From positions 1-37,322 of the forward strand of contig JAISZA010000199.1 in NCBI GenBank assembly GCA_031269535.1: DNA of 37,322 nt, in the 5' to 3' direction. Positions 1-8,864 of this stretch are shown one piece after another. This DNA is from Tannerellaceae bacterium. Lineage in GTDB: Bacteria > Bacteroidota > Bacteroidia > Bacteroidales > Tannerellaceae. The notes beneath the pieces are model-generated. The model saw only the letters and a list, made by a program, of their open reading frames with translations. It was not told the DNA's origin and ran no database searches. Numbering within the stretch: position 1 is the first letter of the stretch; every line of letters starts with the position of its first letter. Position numbers and translations under genes: made by a program.

Positions 1-5
1 CGGGC

Positions 6-120
6 CGTCATTGCGAACCCAGAGGGTGAAGCAATCCAGATCGGGGGCGCCCTGGATTGCTTCGTACCTCGCAATGACGACGGAAATCCATTGAATCTGC
101 GACAATTTGAATTGCACCCC
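6..120. repeat. Palindromic CGTCATTGCGA-type intergenic element, copy 1
   Basis: A long imperfect inverted repeat occupies 6-79: the left arm 6-39 starts CGTCATTGCGAACCC and the right arm 52-79 ends CGCAATGACG. The tail from 80 to 120 (GAAATCCATTGAATCTGCG, then TTGCACCCC) is shared with copy 3 near 24404-24437. The left arm matches the left arm of copy 3 at 33 of 34 positions. The element ends directly against the ATG of the DUF418 gene at 121. Repeats of this CGTCATTGCGA/GAAGCAATCC type are familiar from many unrelated bacterial genomes; their function is unknown. Confidence 0.8.
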
Positions 121-1329
121 ATGAAACCGGTCGGTTCTTCAGAACGCCATATCATCCTCGATGTGTTAAGAGGAATAGCGCTCTCAGGTATTTGCCTTGC
201 CAATTACTCTGAGTTTTCTTTATACACATTTCAGACGAAAGAAGTAGTTGAATCGATGCCGACAGCCGATACCGACCGTATAATAAAATTCCTCCAGTAT
301 GTTTTCATCGACGGAAAATTTTATACCCTGTTTTCTCTGTTGTTCGGTATCGGTTTTTCTATCATCATATCTAATGCGGTGAAAAAAGGCAGTAATGGGA
401 TGAAGATATTTTACCGCAGGATGACTGCCCTGCTATTTATCGGGCTTTTTCATCTGATATTTTTATGGGCGGGAGATATTCTTATTTTATATGCAGCAGT
501 AGGTTTACTCCTGCCTTTATTCAGAAATGTATCAGATAAAAAGCTAATCCTTTTTTCTGTATTATTCTTACTGTCTCCCATTATCATAGATGGATTTATC
601 GTATGCTTTAACTGGAATTTGTCGGCGCCTGTTATTAAGGCTACTCAATACTTCCATAACAAGGCCGGCATTACGGACGAAAACTTTCCGGTTTGGCTTG
701 TCGAAGGGAAAACGTACACAGAGATATTAAAATTCAATCTGGCAGGTGCTTTTATCCGTATGCAGGAATTTATAGACGGGAATAGAGTATTTAAAGTATT
801 GGGATTGTTTCTTCTCGGCTTATACATCGGAAGGAATAAAATATATGGCAACCTTAATGAGAAAAAAAGATTATTAAAACAAGTCATGTTTTACGGATTT
901 ATTATCGGTTTTCCAACATCTGTTCTTTATGCATGGGAATCTACGAACGGGCGCCCGTTGGGATTAACAGGTCATTCTTTTATTTATGCGATAAGTGTAG
1001 TTCCGTTAAGCCTTGCTTATATCTCTTCTATTTGCCTGTGGTATCTGAGAAACAAAGAAAGTAAGCTGTTCACGGTACTGGCAGCGCCCGGAAGAATGGC
1101 GCTCACAAATTACATCGGACAATCTGTATCCGGTATAATTATTTTTTATGGAATAGGTTTGGGATTGGGAGCAGCAACCGGTCTGGTTCATGTAGAATTG
1201 ATCGCAGCAGGTGTTTTTCTGCTTCAGATACTTTTCAGTTGTTTGTGGTTGCGGAATTTCCGATTTGGCCCACTGGAATGGTGTTGGCGTATGCTGACTT
1301 ATGGAAAAAAACTGAAGCTGACTAAATAA
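121..1329 (+). CDS. DUF418 family (YeiB-like) multi-pass membrane protein
   Basis: This is a polytopic inner-membrane protein of about 402 residues. It opens with the typical [12 protein letters not shown] segment and ends with the DUF418 domain (about residues 225-390), with the hallmarks [12 protein letters not shown] and [15 protein letters not shown]. Roughly nine hydrophobic segments are visible. The reading frame is open from a TTG at 91, but those ten codons lie inside the palindromic repeat, so I chose the ATG at 121. No Shine-Dalgarno or clear promoter is visible; the repeat abuts the start. A 20-nt gap to the next gene suggests an operon with the DUF3737-PatB fusion and the EamA exporter. 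The family is thought to act in transport or acyl transfer at the membrane, but the substrate is unknown. Family assignment is firm, function open. Confidence 0.85.
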   Translation: MKPVGSSERHIILDVLRGIALSGICLANYSEFSLYTFQTKEVVESMPTADTDRIIKFLQYVFIDGKFYTLFSLLFGIGFSIIISNAVKKGSNGMKIFYRRMTALLFIGLFHLIFLWAGDILILYAAVGLLLPLFRNVSDKKLILFSVLFLLSPIIIDGFIVCFNWNLSAPVIKATQYFHNKAGITDENFPVWLVEGKTYTEILKFNLAGAFIRMQEFIDGNRVFKVLGLFLLGLYIGRNKIYGNLNEKKRLLKQVMFYGFIIGFPTSVLYAWESTNGRPLGLTGHSFIYAISVVPLSLAYISSICLWYLRNKESKLFTVLAAPGRMALTNYIGQSVSGIIIFYGIGLGLGAATGLVHVELIAAGVFLLQILFSCLWLRNFRFGPLEWCWRMLTYGKKLKLTK

Positions 1330-1349
1330 ATATTCAAAACATTTTAAAT

Positions 1350-3371
1350 ATGAAACAAACAATAAACAACAAATTTTTTGAAGGTGAGAGACCTTTATTC
1401 GCAACGAATGACATACGTCTTGAAAACGTAAAATTTTATCCCGGAGAATCAGCAATTAAAGAATGTAAGAATGTAGAAGTCCATAAATGCGAATTTATGT
1501 GTAAATATCCGCTCTGGCATAACGATAATGCTTTGATTGAGGATTGCCTGTTTACTGTTTACAGCCGTGCAGCTATTTGGTACTCAAAAAATATCCGCAT
1601 GATTAACTGCCGGGTTGATGCTCCCAAAATGTTCCGCGAAATAGACGGGCTTTATCTCGAAAATGTGAAATTTCCAAATGCAGGGGAGACCCTGTGGAAT
1701 TGTCGTGGCATGAAACTGCGTAATGTAGAAGCTCGTGGTGGTGATTACATCTTTATGAACGGAACAGATATCGACATTGACGGCTTCTGCCTGCAAGGAA
1801 ACTATCCGTTTCAGGATGCTAAAAACGTTGTTATCCGTAATGCCATACTTGATTCGAAAGATGCGTTCTGGAAGACGGAAAATGTTACGGTTTACGATTC
1901 AGAGATAAATGGTGAATATCTTGGCTGGCATTCCAGAAATCTGAAATTAGTGAACTGCAGAATATCCGGTACACAGCCACTATGCTATTGTACGAATCTG
2001 ATTCTGGAAAACTGCACTCTCGCGGAAGATTGCGACCTGTGCTTTGAATATAGCACACTTGAAGCAGTTGTGAATAGCCATATAGTAAGCGTTAAAAATC
2101 CCGCCGGAGGTTTTATTGTGGCTGATAGCATTGCAGAAATAATCATCGACAAAAACTGTAAGAATCCGGGTGTCTGCGATATCCGGACAAAAAAAGAAAC
2201 CGGTTGCCGGATGACGCATAATTTTGATGAAATAATATCTCGAAGGAATACAAATTCCTATAAATGGGATTCGGCAAAGGATGAAAACATACTGCCGATG
2301 TGGGTGGCTGATATGGATTTCCGCACGGCTCCCTCTGTTATCAGCGCGTTGGAGAAAAGAGTGCAGCATGGTATTTTCGGATATACCAAAGTGCCTGCTG
2401 CCTATTTTGATGCAGTAACAGGCTGGCTTAAGAGAAGACATCATTTTTTCGTTCGGAAAGAGTGGATACTTTTTACCACCGGGGTTGTACCTGCTTTATC
2501 CGCAGTGATAAAAGCCCTGACAAATCCGGGGGATAAAGTAATTGTGCAAACTCCCGTTTATAACTGTTTCTTTTCGTCTATCCTCAATGATGCATGTGAA
2601 ATGGTGTCAAACAATCTGATATACAGAAATGGAATATACACTGTCGATTTTGATGATCTGGAAGAAAAAGCCTCCGATCCCAAAGCCAGACTCTTATTGC
2701 TTTGTAGTCCCCATAATCCGATAGGGAGGGTATGGACAAGGGAAGAACTGCAACGGATTGGCGAACTATGCCTGCGAAATAATGTCATAGTTGTTTCCGA
2801 CGAAATACATTGTGATTTGGTTTATTCCGGACATACGCATATACCATTTGCATCTATCAGCAAGGAGTTTCTGAATAATTCGGTTACCTGCACGGCTCCC
2901 AGTAAAACATTCAACCTGGCAGGATTACAGGTAGCTAATATCATTGCCGCAGATGAAGAAATGCGCCGGAAAATAGATAGAGCACTCAATATAAATGAGG
3001 TCTGCGAAATTAATGCTTTTGCAGTGGAAGCCTTGATAGCCGCATACAACGAGGGGGAGGAATGGCTGGAAGAACTGAAGTCGTACCTGCATGAAAATTA
3101 TTCATATCTGGTCAGTTTTATCAGACAAAATATACCGCAATTAAAAGTGTTGCCCTTAAATGCAACTTATTTAGTTTGGGTTGATTGTTCCTCTTTGGAA
3201 ATACCCTCCGGAGAAATAGCAAAAATCCTGCTTGACAAGGGTAAATTATGGGTGAATGAAGGAACGATGTACGGTGAATCGGATGGACATTTTATCCGTA
3301 TCAATATAGCTACACAACGTGAGAATCTTCTGAAAGGATTAGAAATTATCAGGAATATCTACGGAACATGA
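1350..3371 (+). CDS. Fusion of DUF3737 beta-helix domain and PatB/MalY-type PLP-dependent C-S lyase
   Basis: One uninterrupted 673-residue frame carries two families. Residues 1 to about 285 are a DUF3737 right-handed beta-helix with repeated 'NVxxxxC' rungs and many Cys and Trp residues. Residues 288-673 are a fold-type I PLP enzyme of the MalY/PatB (cystathionine beta-lyase-like) group: it starts [18 protein letters not shown], has [10 protein letters not shown], the PLP-anchoring SDEIHCDL and the Schiff-base lysine in SKTFNLAG, and ends at the usual C-terminus. An in-frame ATG at 2211 exactly at the domain boundary could allow separate translation of the lyase, though only an A-rich stretch precedes it. 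The stop overlaps the start of the exporter gene by 4 nt (ATGA). PatB enzymes cleave C-S bonds of cystathionine or cysteine conjugates; the beta-helix role is unknown. The true substrate cannot be read from sequence. Confidence 0.85.
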   Translation: MKQTINNKFFEGERPLFATNDIRLENVKFYPGESAIKECKNVEVHKCEFMCKYPLWHNDNALIEDCLFTVYSRAAIWYSKNIRMINCRVDAPKMFREIDGLYLENVKFPNAGETLWNCRGMKLRNVEARGGDYIFMNGTDIDIDGFCLQGNYPFQDAKNVVIRNAILDSKDAFWKTENVTVYDSEINGEYLGWHSRNLKLVNCRISGTQPLCYCTNLILENCTLAEDCDLCFEYSTLEAVVNSHIVSVKNPAGGFIVADSIAEIIIDKNCKNPGVCDIRTKKETGCRMTHNFDEIISRRNTNSYKWDSAKDENILPMWVADMDFRTAPSVISALEKRVQHGIFGYTKVPAAYFDAVTGWLKRRHHFFVRKEWILFTTGVVPALSAVIKALTNPGDKVIVQTPVYNCFFSSILNDACEMVSNNLIYRNGIYTVDFDDLEEKASDPKARLLLLCSPHNPIGRVWTREELQRIGELCLRNNVIVVSDEIHCDLVYSGHTHIPFASISKEFLNNSVTCTAPSKTFNLAGLQVANIIAADEEMRRKIDRALNINEVCEINAFAVEALIAAYNEGEEWLEELKSYLHENYSYLVSFIRQNIPQLKVLPLNATYLVWVDCSSLEIPSGEIAKILLDKGKLWVNEGTMYGESDGHFIRINIATQRENLLKGLEIIRNIYGT

Positions 3372-4306
3372 AGCAACTAGCAGGAACGGGCAAAAGGAAA
3401 ATAAACATAGTCGTCGCTTACTTTCTGATATATGTAATCTGGGGTTCTACTTATTATTTCATAGGAGTAGCTTTGAAAGGACTGCCTCCGTTTCTGCTGG
3501 GTGCTTTCCGCTTTTCAATTGCAGGACTTATATTACTTGTATTATGTTATTTCAGGAATGAACCTCTGTTTAAGAAAAGCCTTATAAAGAAATCGGCAGT
3601 AAGCGGTATCGTATTACTCTTTATTGATATGGCAGTTGTTATGCTTGCACAAAAATATGTAAGCAGCAGTCTGGTTGCCATTATTGCATCTTCAACGGCG
3701 ATTTGGATTATGGCCCTCGATGCTCCCATGTGGAAAAAAAACTTCCGCAGTCCGCCAATTATCATTGGAATTATCACGGGCTTTTTAGGAGTAATGATGT
3801 TGTATCTGGAACAATTCAGAGTTGATAATCATGCACAGGATCATAGCGAATACGGAATTTTATTACTCATTTTTGGCTGCATATCCTGGGCATTGGGAAC
3901 ATTGTATGCGAAATACCGTTCGTCGGGAGAAGAAGAAGTAAATGCCTTTGCCGGTTCTGCGTGGCAAATGATTTTTGCAAGTATCCTGTTCTGGATATGT
4001 ACAATCATAAAAGGTGACCCGGTTAAAACAGATTTCAATGCCGTTCCTGTTTCATCATGGCTTTCACTTGTCTATCTGATTATTTTTGGCTCTATCCTGG
4101 CTTATTCTGCCTATGTATGGTTACTCAAAGTTCGTCCGGCAACGGAAGTAAGTACGCATGCCTATGTGAATCCGTTTATAGCAGTTTTTTTGGGAGTAGT
4201 ATTGGGTAAAGAAGACGTTACCTGGGTACAATTTGCAGGTTTAATTGTGATTTTACTAAGTGTTTTGCTTATCAATCATAAAAAGAAAAAAAAACATAGA
4301 TATTGA
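3368..4306 (+). CDS. EamA-family (DMT superfamily) exporter
   Basis: A 312-residue membrane protein with about ten transmembrane helices arranged as two EamA repeats (roughly residues 15-145 and 165-300). It shows the typical N-terminal [21 protein letters not shown] and a lysine-rich cytosolic tail, KKKKKHRY. It overlaps the preceding lyase gene by 4 nt, so the two are probably translationally coupled. Members of this family export amino acids and metabolites, including cysteine-pathway compounds. The pairing with a C-S lyase suggests export or detoxification of a thiol product, but that is inference from context only. Confidence 0.85.
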   Translation: MKQLAGTGKRKINIVVAYFLIYVIWGSTYYFIGVALKGLPPFLLGAFRFSIAGLILLVLCYFRNEPLFKKSLIKKSAVSGIVLLFIDMAVVMLAQKYVSSSLVAIIASSTAIWIMALDAPMWKKNFRSPPIIIGIITGFLGVMMLYLEQFRVDNHAQDHSEYGILLLIFGCISWALGTLYAKYRSSGEEEVNAFAGSAWQMIFASILFWICTIIKGDPVKTDFNAVPVSSWLSLVYLIIFGSILAYSAYVWLLKVRPATEVSTHAYVNPFIAVFLGVVLGKEDVTWVQFAGLIVILLSVLLINHKKKKKHRY

Positions 4307-4320
4307 ATTATAGTAGTCAA

Positions 4321-4388
4321 TGCACCCCTCCGTACTTAGTTGTACTTTTCTTTTAGCCAAAAGTTGTTTTTTTCAGGGGCCTGAAAAA
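4321..4388. promoter_or_regulatory. Short dyad upstream of the yitT-like gene
   Basis: The gap between the exporter and the YitT-like gene contains TGCACCCC at 4321-4328, the same octamer that borders the palindromic elements. It also contains a perfect 9-bp dyad at 4369-4388 (TTTTTCAGG, GG, CCTGAAAAA). The dyad could end transcription from the operon upstream or act as an operator; no following U-run separates these options. Confidence 0.4.
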
Positions 4389-4398
4389 GAATTTCATG

Positions 4399-4406
4399 TA
4401 ATTTTG
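4399..4406 (+). promoter_or_regulatory. Bacteroidetes -7 box for the yitT-like gene
   Basis: TAATTTTG matches the TAnnTTTG consensus of the primary Bacteroidetes sigma factor and lies 28 nt before the ATG at 4435. No good TTTG -33 box is present at 19 nt upstream, so support is partial. Confidence 0.45.
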
Positions 4407-4434
4407 CATTTAAATTAAAACAAGAAAAAATCAG

Positions 4435-5319
4435 ATGATTCCTTCCAGAACTACTTTGAAGCGTCAGGTGGGCGATTATTCATTAATCGTGATAGGGGCT
4501 TTCCTGCAGGCACTTAGCTATGTGCTCTTTCTGGCCCCTTATAAAATTGTGCCGGGCGGAGTGTATGGTGTCTCCATTGTATTGCACCATGTTACGCAGG
4601 GCGTCTTTCCTTTTTTTCCCGAGGGTTTGCCGATGGGGGTAACAGCGCTTTGCTTCAATATCCCCCTGATGGTACTGGCGATGAAGAAGATTGGTCTGGC
4701 TTCAGGGCCTAAAACCATCGTCACCTTCCTGCTGATATCGGTTTTTACCGACACTCTTTCCTACCTTTTCGGCAGTGACCCTCTGGTAGAGAACGACCGT
4801 TTCATTGCCTGTTTCTACGGAGGGGCTATACTGGGTATGGGTGTAAGCTGCATTTTCCGCGCCCAAAGTACCAGTGCGGGCAGTGATGTGCTGGCGCGTG
4901 TGATTGCTGCCGACAGCAATCTGAAAGTAAGCCATATGCTTATCCTTCTTGATTCGGCTGTCGTATTGTTGGGATTGTTTGTTTTCCGCGACTGGGCGGT
5001 TCCTTTGTATTCCTGGTTTACCATCTTTGTTTACGGCAAGGTCGTGGAGATGTTCCAGACAGAAAACCCCAGCCGGGCCGTTTTTATCGTATCGCAGAAA
5101 ACGCAGGAGATAAAAGAGCTTATCGTCAATAAGATGGGTATGCGCGGTACCTTCCTTCACGGACGGGGGATGTTTGAAGGAAAAGAAAAGGAGATTATCT
5201 TTACTATTGCCGAACGGAAAGACCTTCCTCGCATCAAGAATGAAGTAAAAGCTATCGACCCGCATGCTTTCGTCTCTACCATGCATGCCAGCAAAGATTC
5301 TCCTCCTCCGGGAATCTGA
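4435..5319 (+). CDS. YitT family membrane protein (DUF161 + DUF2179)
   Basis: A 294-residue integral membrane protein. Residues 15 to about 215 form the YitT membrane domain, with the typical LAPYKIVPGGVYGVSIVLHH and the STSAGSDVLARVI segment. Residues about 225-282 are the soluble DUF2179 domain, ending DLPRIKNEVKAIDPHAFVS. Length and domain order are those of the family. The ATG at 4435 follows an A-rich leader without Shine-Dalgarno. Transcription is likely independent of the upstream operon (128-nt gap with a -7 box) and ends at the hairpin 5330-5361. The molecular function of the family is not established. Confidence 0.9.
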   Translation: MIPSRTTLKRQVGDYSLIVIGAFLQALSYVLFLAPYKIVPGGVYGVSIVLHHVTQGVFPFFPEGLPMGVTALCFNIPLMVLAMKKIGLASGPKTIVTFLLISVFTDTLSYLFGSDPLVENDRFIACFYGGAILGMGVSCIFRAQSTSAGSDVLARVIAADSNLKVSHMLILLDSAVVLLGLFVFRDWAVPLYSWFTIFVYGKVVEMFQTENPSRAVFIVSQKTQEIKELIVNKMGMRGTFLHGRGMFEGKEKEIIFTIAERKDLPRIKNEVKAIDPHAFVSTMHASKDSPPPGI

Positions 5320-5329
5320 TATCTCAAAA

Positions 5330-5361
5330 AAATGCGTAAGCCCGAAGAGGCTTACGCATTT
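5330..5361. terminator. Bidirectional intrinsic terminator between converging genes
   Basis: A perfect 13-bp stem (AAATGCGTAAGCC / GGCTTACGCATTT, 6-nt loop) lies between the convergent yitT-like and helicase-like genes. Read on the minus strand, the stem is followed by a run of seven T. Read on the plus strand, it is followed by TCTGTTT. The stop codon of the minus-strand gene (5352-5354) is inside the stem. Confidence 0.85.
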
Positions 5362-6902
5362 CTGTTTAATGCTTTCCGCATAATATGTTCTTTGAAACCT
5401 GAGTTGCGGATGAAATTACTGCCATATTCCAGGAAGCAGTTATACAGGAAATCATCCGAAGGATTGTTGATCAGTTGGTTTATCAGATGTCGGTAGCGCG
5501 TCTGGGCTTTGGAAGAATGTAGCTTCCGCAAGACCTCCAGTTGTTCGAACCGGGTAAGCAATAAACGGTTGCGCCCCTCCTGAGTAAGTTTGCGCTGCAG
5601 GGAGAGGCGGTCTTTATCCGAAAAAATATGTACTTCGCGGGTATGCGACACCGTGAAGCAGTTCGTACGCTCATAAGCCTCTTCCAGCAGCTTGGCCTGG
5701 GTATAAAGCCCTTTGACGGTCTCCTGTTCGATAAACTTGGCGACACGTATCAGACTGAGATTCCCGCTTTCATCCACAAAGCGGGCATAACGGCTCTGGC
5801 TGACGGCTTCCTGCAGAAGTTCGCGGGCGCCTTCGTGATGGGTTGTTGCCATTTTCCTGACCCAGCCGTTATATACCTTCCCTGCATTTTTCAGCCATGC
5901 ACGTGCTTGTTTGGGTGTATAAAAACTAAGTTCGGGATTTATATTGCTGATATGTGTCATACTTTCCACCCCTCTGCGAAAGCGTCCGGCAATCTGCACC
6001 GCTTCTGTTTTAGGGTCGATGAAAGAGGGTTGATTCCCAAACAAACCGGAGACCAGGATAAGGTGCGGAGGCGAAGGCATCTCCATATCTACTGCCAGAT
6101 AATAATCAGAATCAAATAAGCTGAAGCGTTTCAGCTCAGCCGGGACTCCCGGCAGATATCTTTTCCCTTGTAAGGAGGGGAAAACTTCTTCCTCCCGGAA
6201 GACATGCCCTTCTTCCTGCAGTAAGGGGATATCGGAAACCAGGGAATCAAGCGTTTCGACAGAATGGCTGAAGATGCAAACCGGGCCTTTCAGCGCACTG
6301 AGCTGCGCAGTAAGCGTTTCTACGATATTATTGGTAGTAATCAGCCTGAGTTTTTGTTTATACTCATACTCCGGACAAAGTGTCAGGATGTAAAATCCTT
6401 GTTTCTCCAGCATAGGGTCGTTTGTGATAAACGAAGTCGATGTAACAAACGAACGGTTACGGAAAAGGAAGAAGTCTTCTTTTAAATTTTCTATGGGAAA
6501 ATCCTTTTCACATTCGTCCAGAAACAGGAAAAAGTCTTCAAACATATTTATATTCAGTTCCCGCATGATCTCTTTTATCGTGAAGAAATCATTGGGTGTT
6601 ATCAGTATCTTTTTCCTGCAATCAGAAGGCGCCGATAAATAATCGGCAATCACATGCGGACTTACTCCGCTGTAAGCTCCCAGCGCATGCCTGTATTTTT
6701 CCAATTTACCTTTAATAGCCGGTACATTAGGTTCTACTATGATAGAATCTCTATCAGACATTAATTCACAATGCGTCACACCCAATCCGGGTAGTGTCTT
6801 ATTAATTACACAGTTAGATGGAAGGCCTTTGTAGCCTCGACGTTTCAGTGCATCTAAAAGTCGTTCTCCTTTGCGGATGCTAACAATTTTTTCTTGCAAC
6901 AT
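5352..6902 (-). CDS. Degenerate SF2 helicase-like protein of Bacteroidales
   Basis: A 516-residue protein with the skeleton of an SF2 helicase. There is a DExx-like FLDECEK at residues 127-133, a TSTSF (motif III-like) at 154-158, and a clear motif VI, QIAGRFRRG, at 303-311. The place of motif I reads LPGLGVT (37-43), so the Walker A lysine is replaced by valine; the flanking LPSNCVINKT and SIIVEPNVPAIKGK match a family I recall from Bacteroides chromosomes and mobile elements. Residues 320-516 are helical and unrecognised. The ATG at 6902 is preceded by a TAnnTTTG -7 box 36 nt upstream, so the gene is probably transcribed apart from lepA, which lies 90 nt upstream. ATP hydrolysis is doubtful; a nucleic-acid binding or structural role is possible. 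Confidence 0.7.
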   Translation of the reverse strand: MLQEKIVSIRKGERLLDALKRRGYKGLPSNCVINKTLPGLGVTHCELMSDRDSIIVEPNVPAIKGKLEKYRHALGAYSGVSPHVIADYLSAPSDCRKKILITPNDFFTIKEIMRELNINMFEDFFLFLDECEKDFPIENLKEDFFLFRNRSFVTSTSFITNDPMLEKQGFYILTLCPEYEYKQKLRLITTNNIVETLTAQLSALKGPVCIFSHSVETLDSLVSDIPLLQEEGHVFREEEVFPSLQGKRYLPGVPAELKRFSLFDSDYYLAVDMEMPSPPHLILVSGLFGNQPSFIDPKTEAVQIAGRFRRGVESMTHISNINPELSFYTPKQARAWLKNAGKVYNGWVRKMATTHHEGARELLQEAVSQSRYARFVDESGNLSLIRVAKFIEQETVKGLYTQAKLLEEAYERTNCFTVSHTREVHIFSDKDRLSLQRKLTQEGRNRLLLTRFEQLEVLRKLHSSKAQTRYRHLINQLINNPSDDFLYNCFLEYGSNFIRNSGFKEHIMRKALNRNA

Positions 6903-6938
6903 TTTCCGTTTTTCTTTTACAAGTTTTCTTCATGGATG

Positions 6939-6946
6939 CAAAGATA
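6939..6946 (-). promoter_or_regulatory. -7 box for the helicase-like gene
   Basis: On the minus strand this reads TATCTTTG, an exact TAnnTTTG, 36 nt before the start codon at 6902. The position for -33 carries TTTT instead of TTTG (3 of 4). Confidence 0.55.
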
Positions 6947-6992
6947 AGAGCTTTTTATGTATAAAAAAATAGATTTTTGGTATTTATTTCAG

Positions 6993-8777
6993 CTAATCCA
7001 GTTTTAAGACGGCAAGAAAAGCTTTTTGTGGTACTTCGACTGTTCCAATCTGCTTCATTCGTTTTTTTCCTTCTTTCTGTTTTTCCAGAAGTTTCCGCTT
7101 ACGTGTGATATCCCCACCATAGCATTTAGCGGTTACGTCTTTCCGGACGGCTTTGACTGTTTCGCGTGCAATGATCTTTGCTCCGATGGCCGCCTGGATA
7201 GCAATATCAAACTGCTGCCGGGGAATGAGTTCTTTCAGTTTCTCGCACATCTTCCGTCCGAAACTCACGCTATTGTCTATATGTGTCAAGGTTGAGAGCG
7301 CATCCACTGGTTCGCCGTTCAGCAGGATATCTAATTTCACTAATTTACCGGGGCGGAAGTCGTGTAGATGGTAGTCGAAGGAAGCGTATCCTTTGGAGAT
7401 GCTCTTTAGCTTGTCGTAAAAATCAATAACGATCTCGCCTAAAGGCAGATCATAATAGATCTCCACCCGGTCGCCCGATATATATTCCTGCTTGATAAGG
7501 ATGCCACGCTTACCCAGGCAAAGTGTCATGATCGGGCCGATATAGGCTGTGTTGGTAATGACAGACGCCCTGATATAAGGCTCATCAATATGGTCGATCA
7601 GCGTCGGGTCGGGCAGGCCTCCGGGGTTATGCACCTCCGTGCAGTTGCCTTTCTTATCATAGACCAGGTACGAGACATTCGGCACAGTCGTGATCACATC
7701 CATATCAAATTCGCGGTCTAAGCGTTCCTGCACGATTTCCATGTGCAGAAGGCCCAGGAATCCGCAACGGAAACCGAACCCCAGGGCGACGGAACTCTCC
7801 GGCTGGAACGTCAGGGAAGCATCGTTCAGCTGGAGTTTCTCAAGAGAAGAACGTAAGTTCTCAAAGTCTTCACTCTCTATCGGATAGAGACCGGCAAAGA
7901 CCATGGGTTTGACTTCCTCAAATCCGGCAATCGCTTCTTTCGCGCCCCCTTTCACATGGGTAATCGTATCTCCTACTCTCACCTCCTTTGAAGTCTTGAT
8001 GCCGGAAATTATATAGCCCACATCGCCGGTCGTTATTTCGTTGCGGGGAGACATTTCCAATTTCAGGATGCCTACTTCGTCGGCGTCGTATTCCTTACCG
8101 GTAGCAATAAACTTGACGAGGTCGCCTTTGCGTATCACCCCGTTTACTACCTTGAAGTAAGCAATGATGCCCCGGTACGAGTTGAATACCGAGTCGAAGA
8201 TGAGGCATTGCAGGGGAGCTTCGGGATTGCCTGCCGGCGCAGGGATTTTCTCGATAATTGCATCCAGCAGCTCATATACGCCTTCGCCGGTTTTACCGCT
8301 GGCACGCAGGATGTCTCCGCGTGGGCAGCCTAAAAGCTCCACAATCTGGTCTTCTACTTCTTCCGGCATAGCGCTTGGGAGGTCGATCTTATTAATTACC
8401 GGGATGATCTCCAGATTATTCTCAATGGCCATGTATAGATTGGAGATGGTCTGTGCCTGAATCCCCTGGGCGGCATCCACAATCAGTAAAGCCCCTTCGC
8501 TGGCGGCAATGGAACGCGACACCTCGTATGAGAAATCCACATGCCCCGGCGTATCAATCAGGTTCAATACATAATTTACGCCTTTGTATGTATGTTCCAT
8601 CTGGATCGCATGGCTTTTGATGGTAATGCCCCGCTCACGCTCCAGCTCCATATCGTCTAATATCTGCGCCTGTAAATTCCCTTCGATTGTCTTCGTATAT
8701 TCGAGTAAACGGTCTGCCAGCGTACTTTTTCCATGATCGATATGAGCAATAATACAGAAATTACGTATATTCTTCAT
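6993..8777 (-). CDS. lepA: Elongation factor 4 (LepA), ribosome-associated GTPase
   Basis: A 594-residue translational GTPase that acts on elongating or initiating ribosomes in the cytosol. The G1 motif AHIDHGKST is at residues 11-19. DTPGHVDF (G3) and NKIDLPSA (G4) follow, then the EF-G-like domains, and the LepA-specific C-terminal domain ends with [15 protein letters not shown]. Length is as expected (about 600). The start at 8777 gives the canonical N-terminus [16 protein letters not shown]. No Shine-Dalgarno is present; a -7 box lies at 8800-8807. The gene is divergent from the TPR protein gene, the two start codons being 87 nt apart. Confidence 0.98.
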   Translation of the reverse strand: MKNIRNFCIIAHIDHGKSTLADRLLEYTKTIEGNLQAQILDDMELERERGITIKSHAIQMEHTYKGVNYVLNLIDTPGHVDFSYEVSRSIAASEGALLIVDAAQGIQAQTISNLYMAIENNLEIIPVINKIDLPSAMPEEVEDQIVELLGCPRGDILRASGKTGEGVYELLDAIIEKIPAPAGNPEAPLQCLIFDSVFNSYRGIIAYFKVVNGVIRKGDLVKFIATGKEYDADEVGILKLEMSPRNEITTGDVGYIISGIKTSKEVRVGDTITHVKGGAKEAIAGFEEVKPMVFAGLYPIESEDFENLRSSLEKLQLNDASLTFQPESSVALGFGFRCGFLGLLHMEIVQERLDREFDMDVITTVPNVSYLVYDKKGNCTEVHNPGGLPDPTLIDHIDEPYIRASVITNTAYIGPIMTLCLGKRGILIKQEYISGDRVEIYYDLPLGEIVIDFYDKLKSISKGYASFDYHLHDFRPGKLVKLDILLNGEPVDALSTLTHIDNSVSFGRKMCEKLKELIPRQQFDIAIQAAIGAKIIARETVKAVRKDVTAKCYGGDITRKRKLLEKQKEGKKRMKQIGTVEVPQKAFLAVLKLD

Positions 8778-8799
8778 TTGCTACATTATATTTGGGGGG

Positions 8800-8807
8800 C
8801 AAAGATA
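8800..8807 (-). promoter_or_regulatory. -7 box of the lepA promoter
   Basis: TATCTTTG on the minus strand (exact TAnnTTTG), 23 nt before the lepA start. No TTTG at the -33 position. Confidence 0.55.
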
Positions 8808-8828
8808 GGAATTTTAGGCGGAAAACTC

Positions 8829-8836
8829 TATTTTTG
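8829..8836 (+). promoter_or_regulatory. -7 box of the TPR gene promoter
   Basis: TATTTTTG matches TAnnTTTG and lies 28 nt before the ATG at 8865. It supports that ATG over the upstream ATG at 8733, which would lie inside lepA and before the promoter. Confidence 0.55.
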
Positions 8837-8864
8837 GCACAGCATTTGTGAACCTATAAGCACT

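Noticed and set aside
91-120. TTG start for the DUF418 protein at 91
   Set aside because: These codons belong to the palindromic repeat, which recurs at two other places; the ATG at 121 gives a normal N-terminus.
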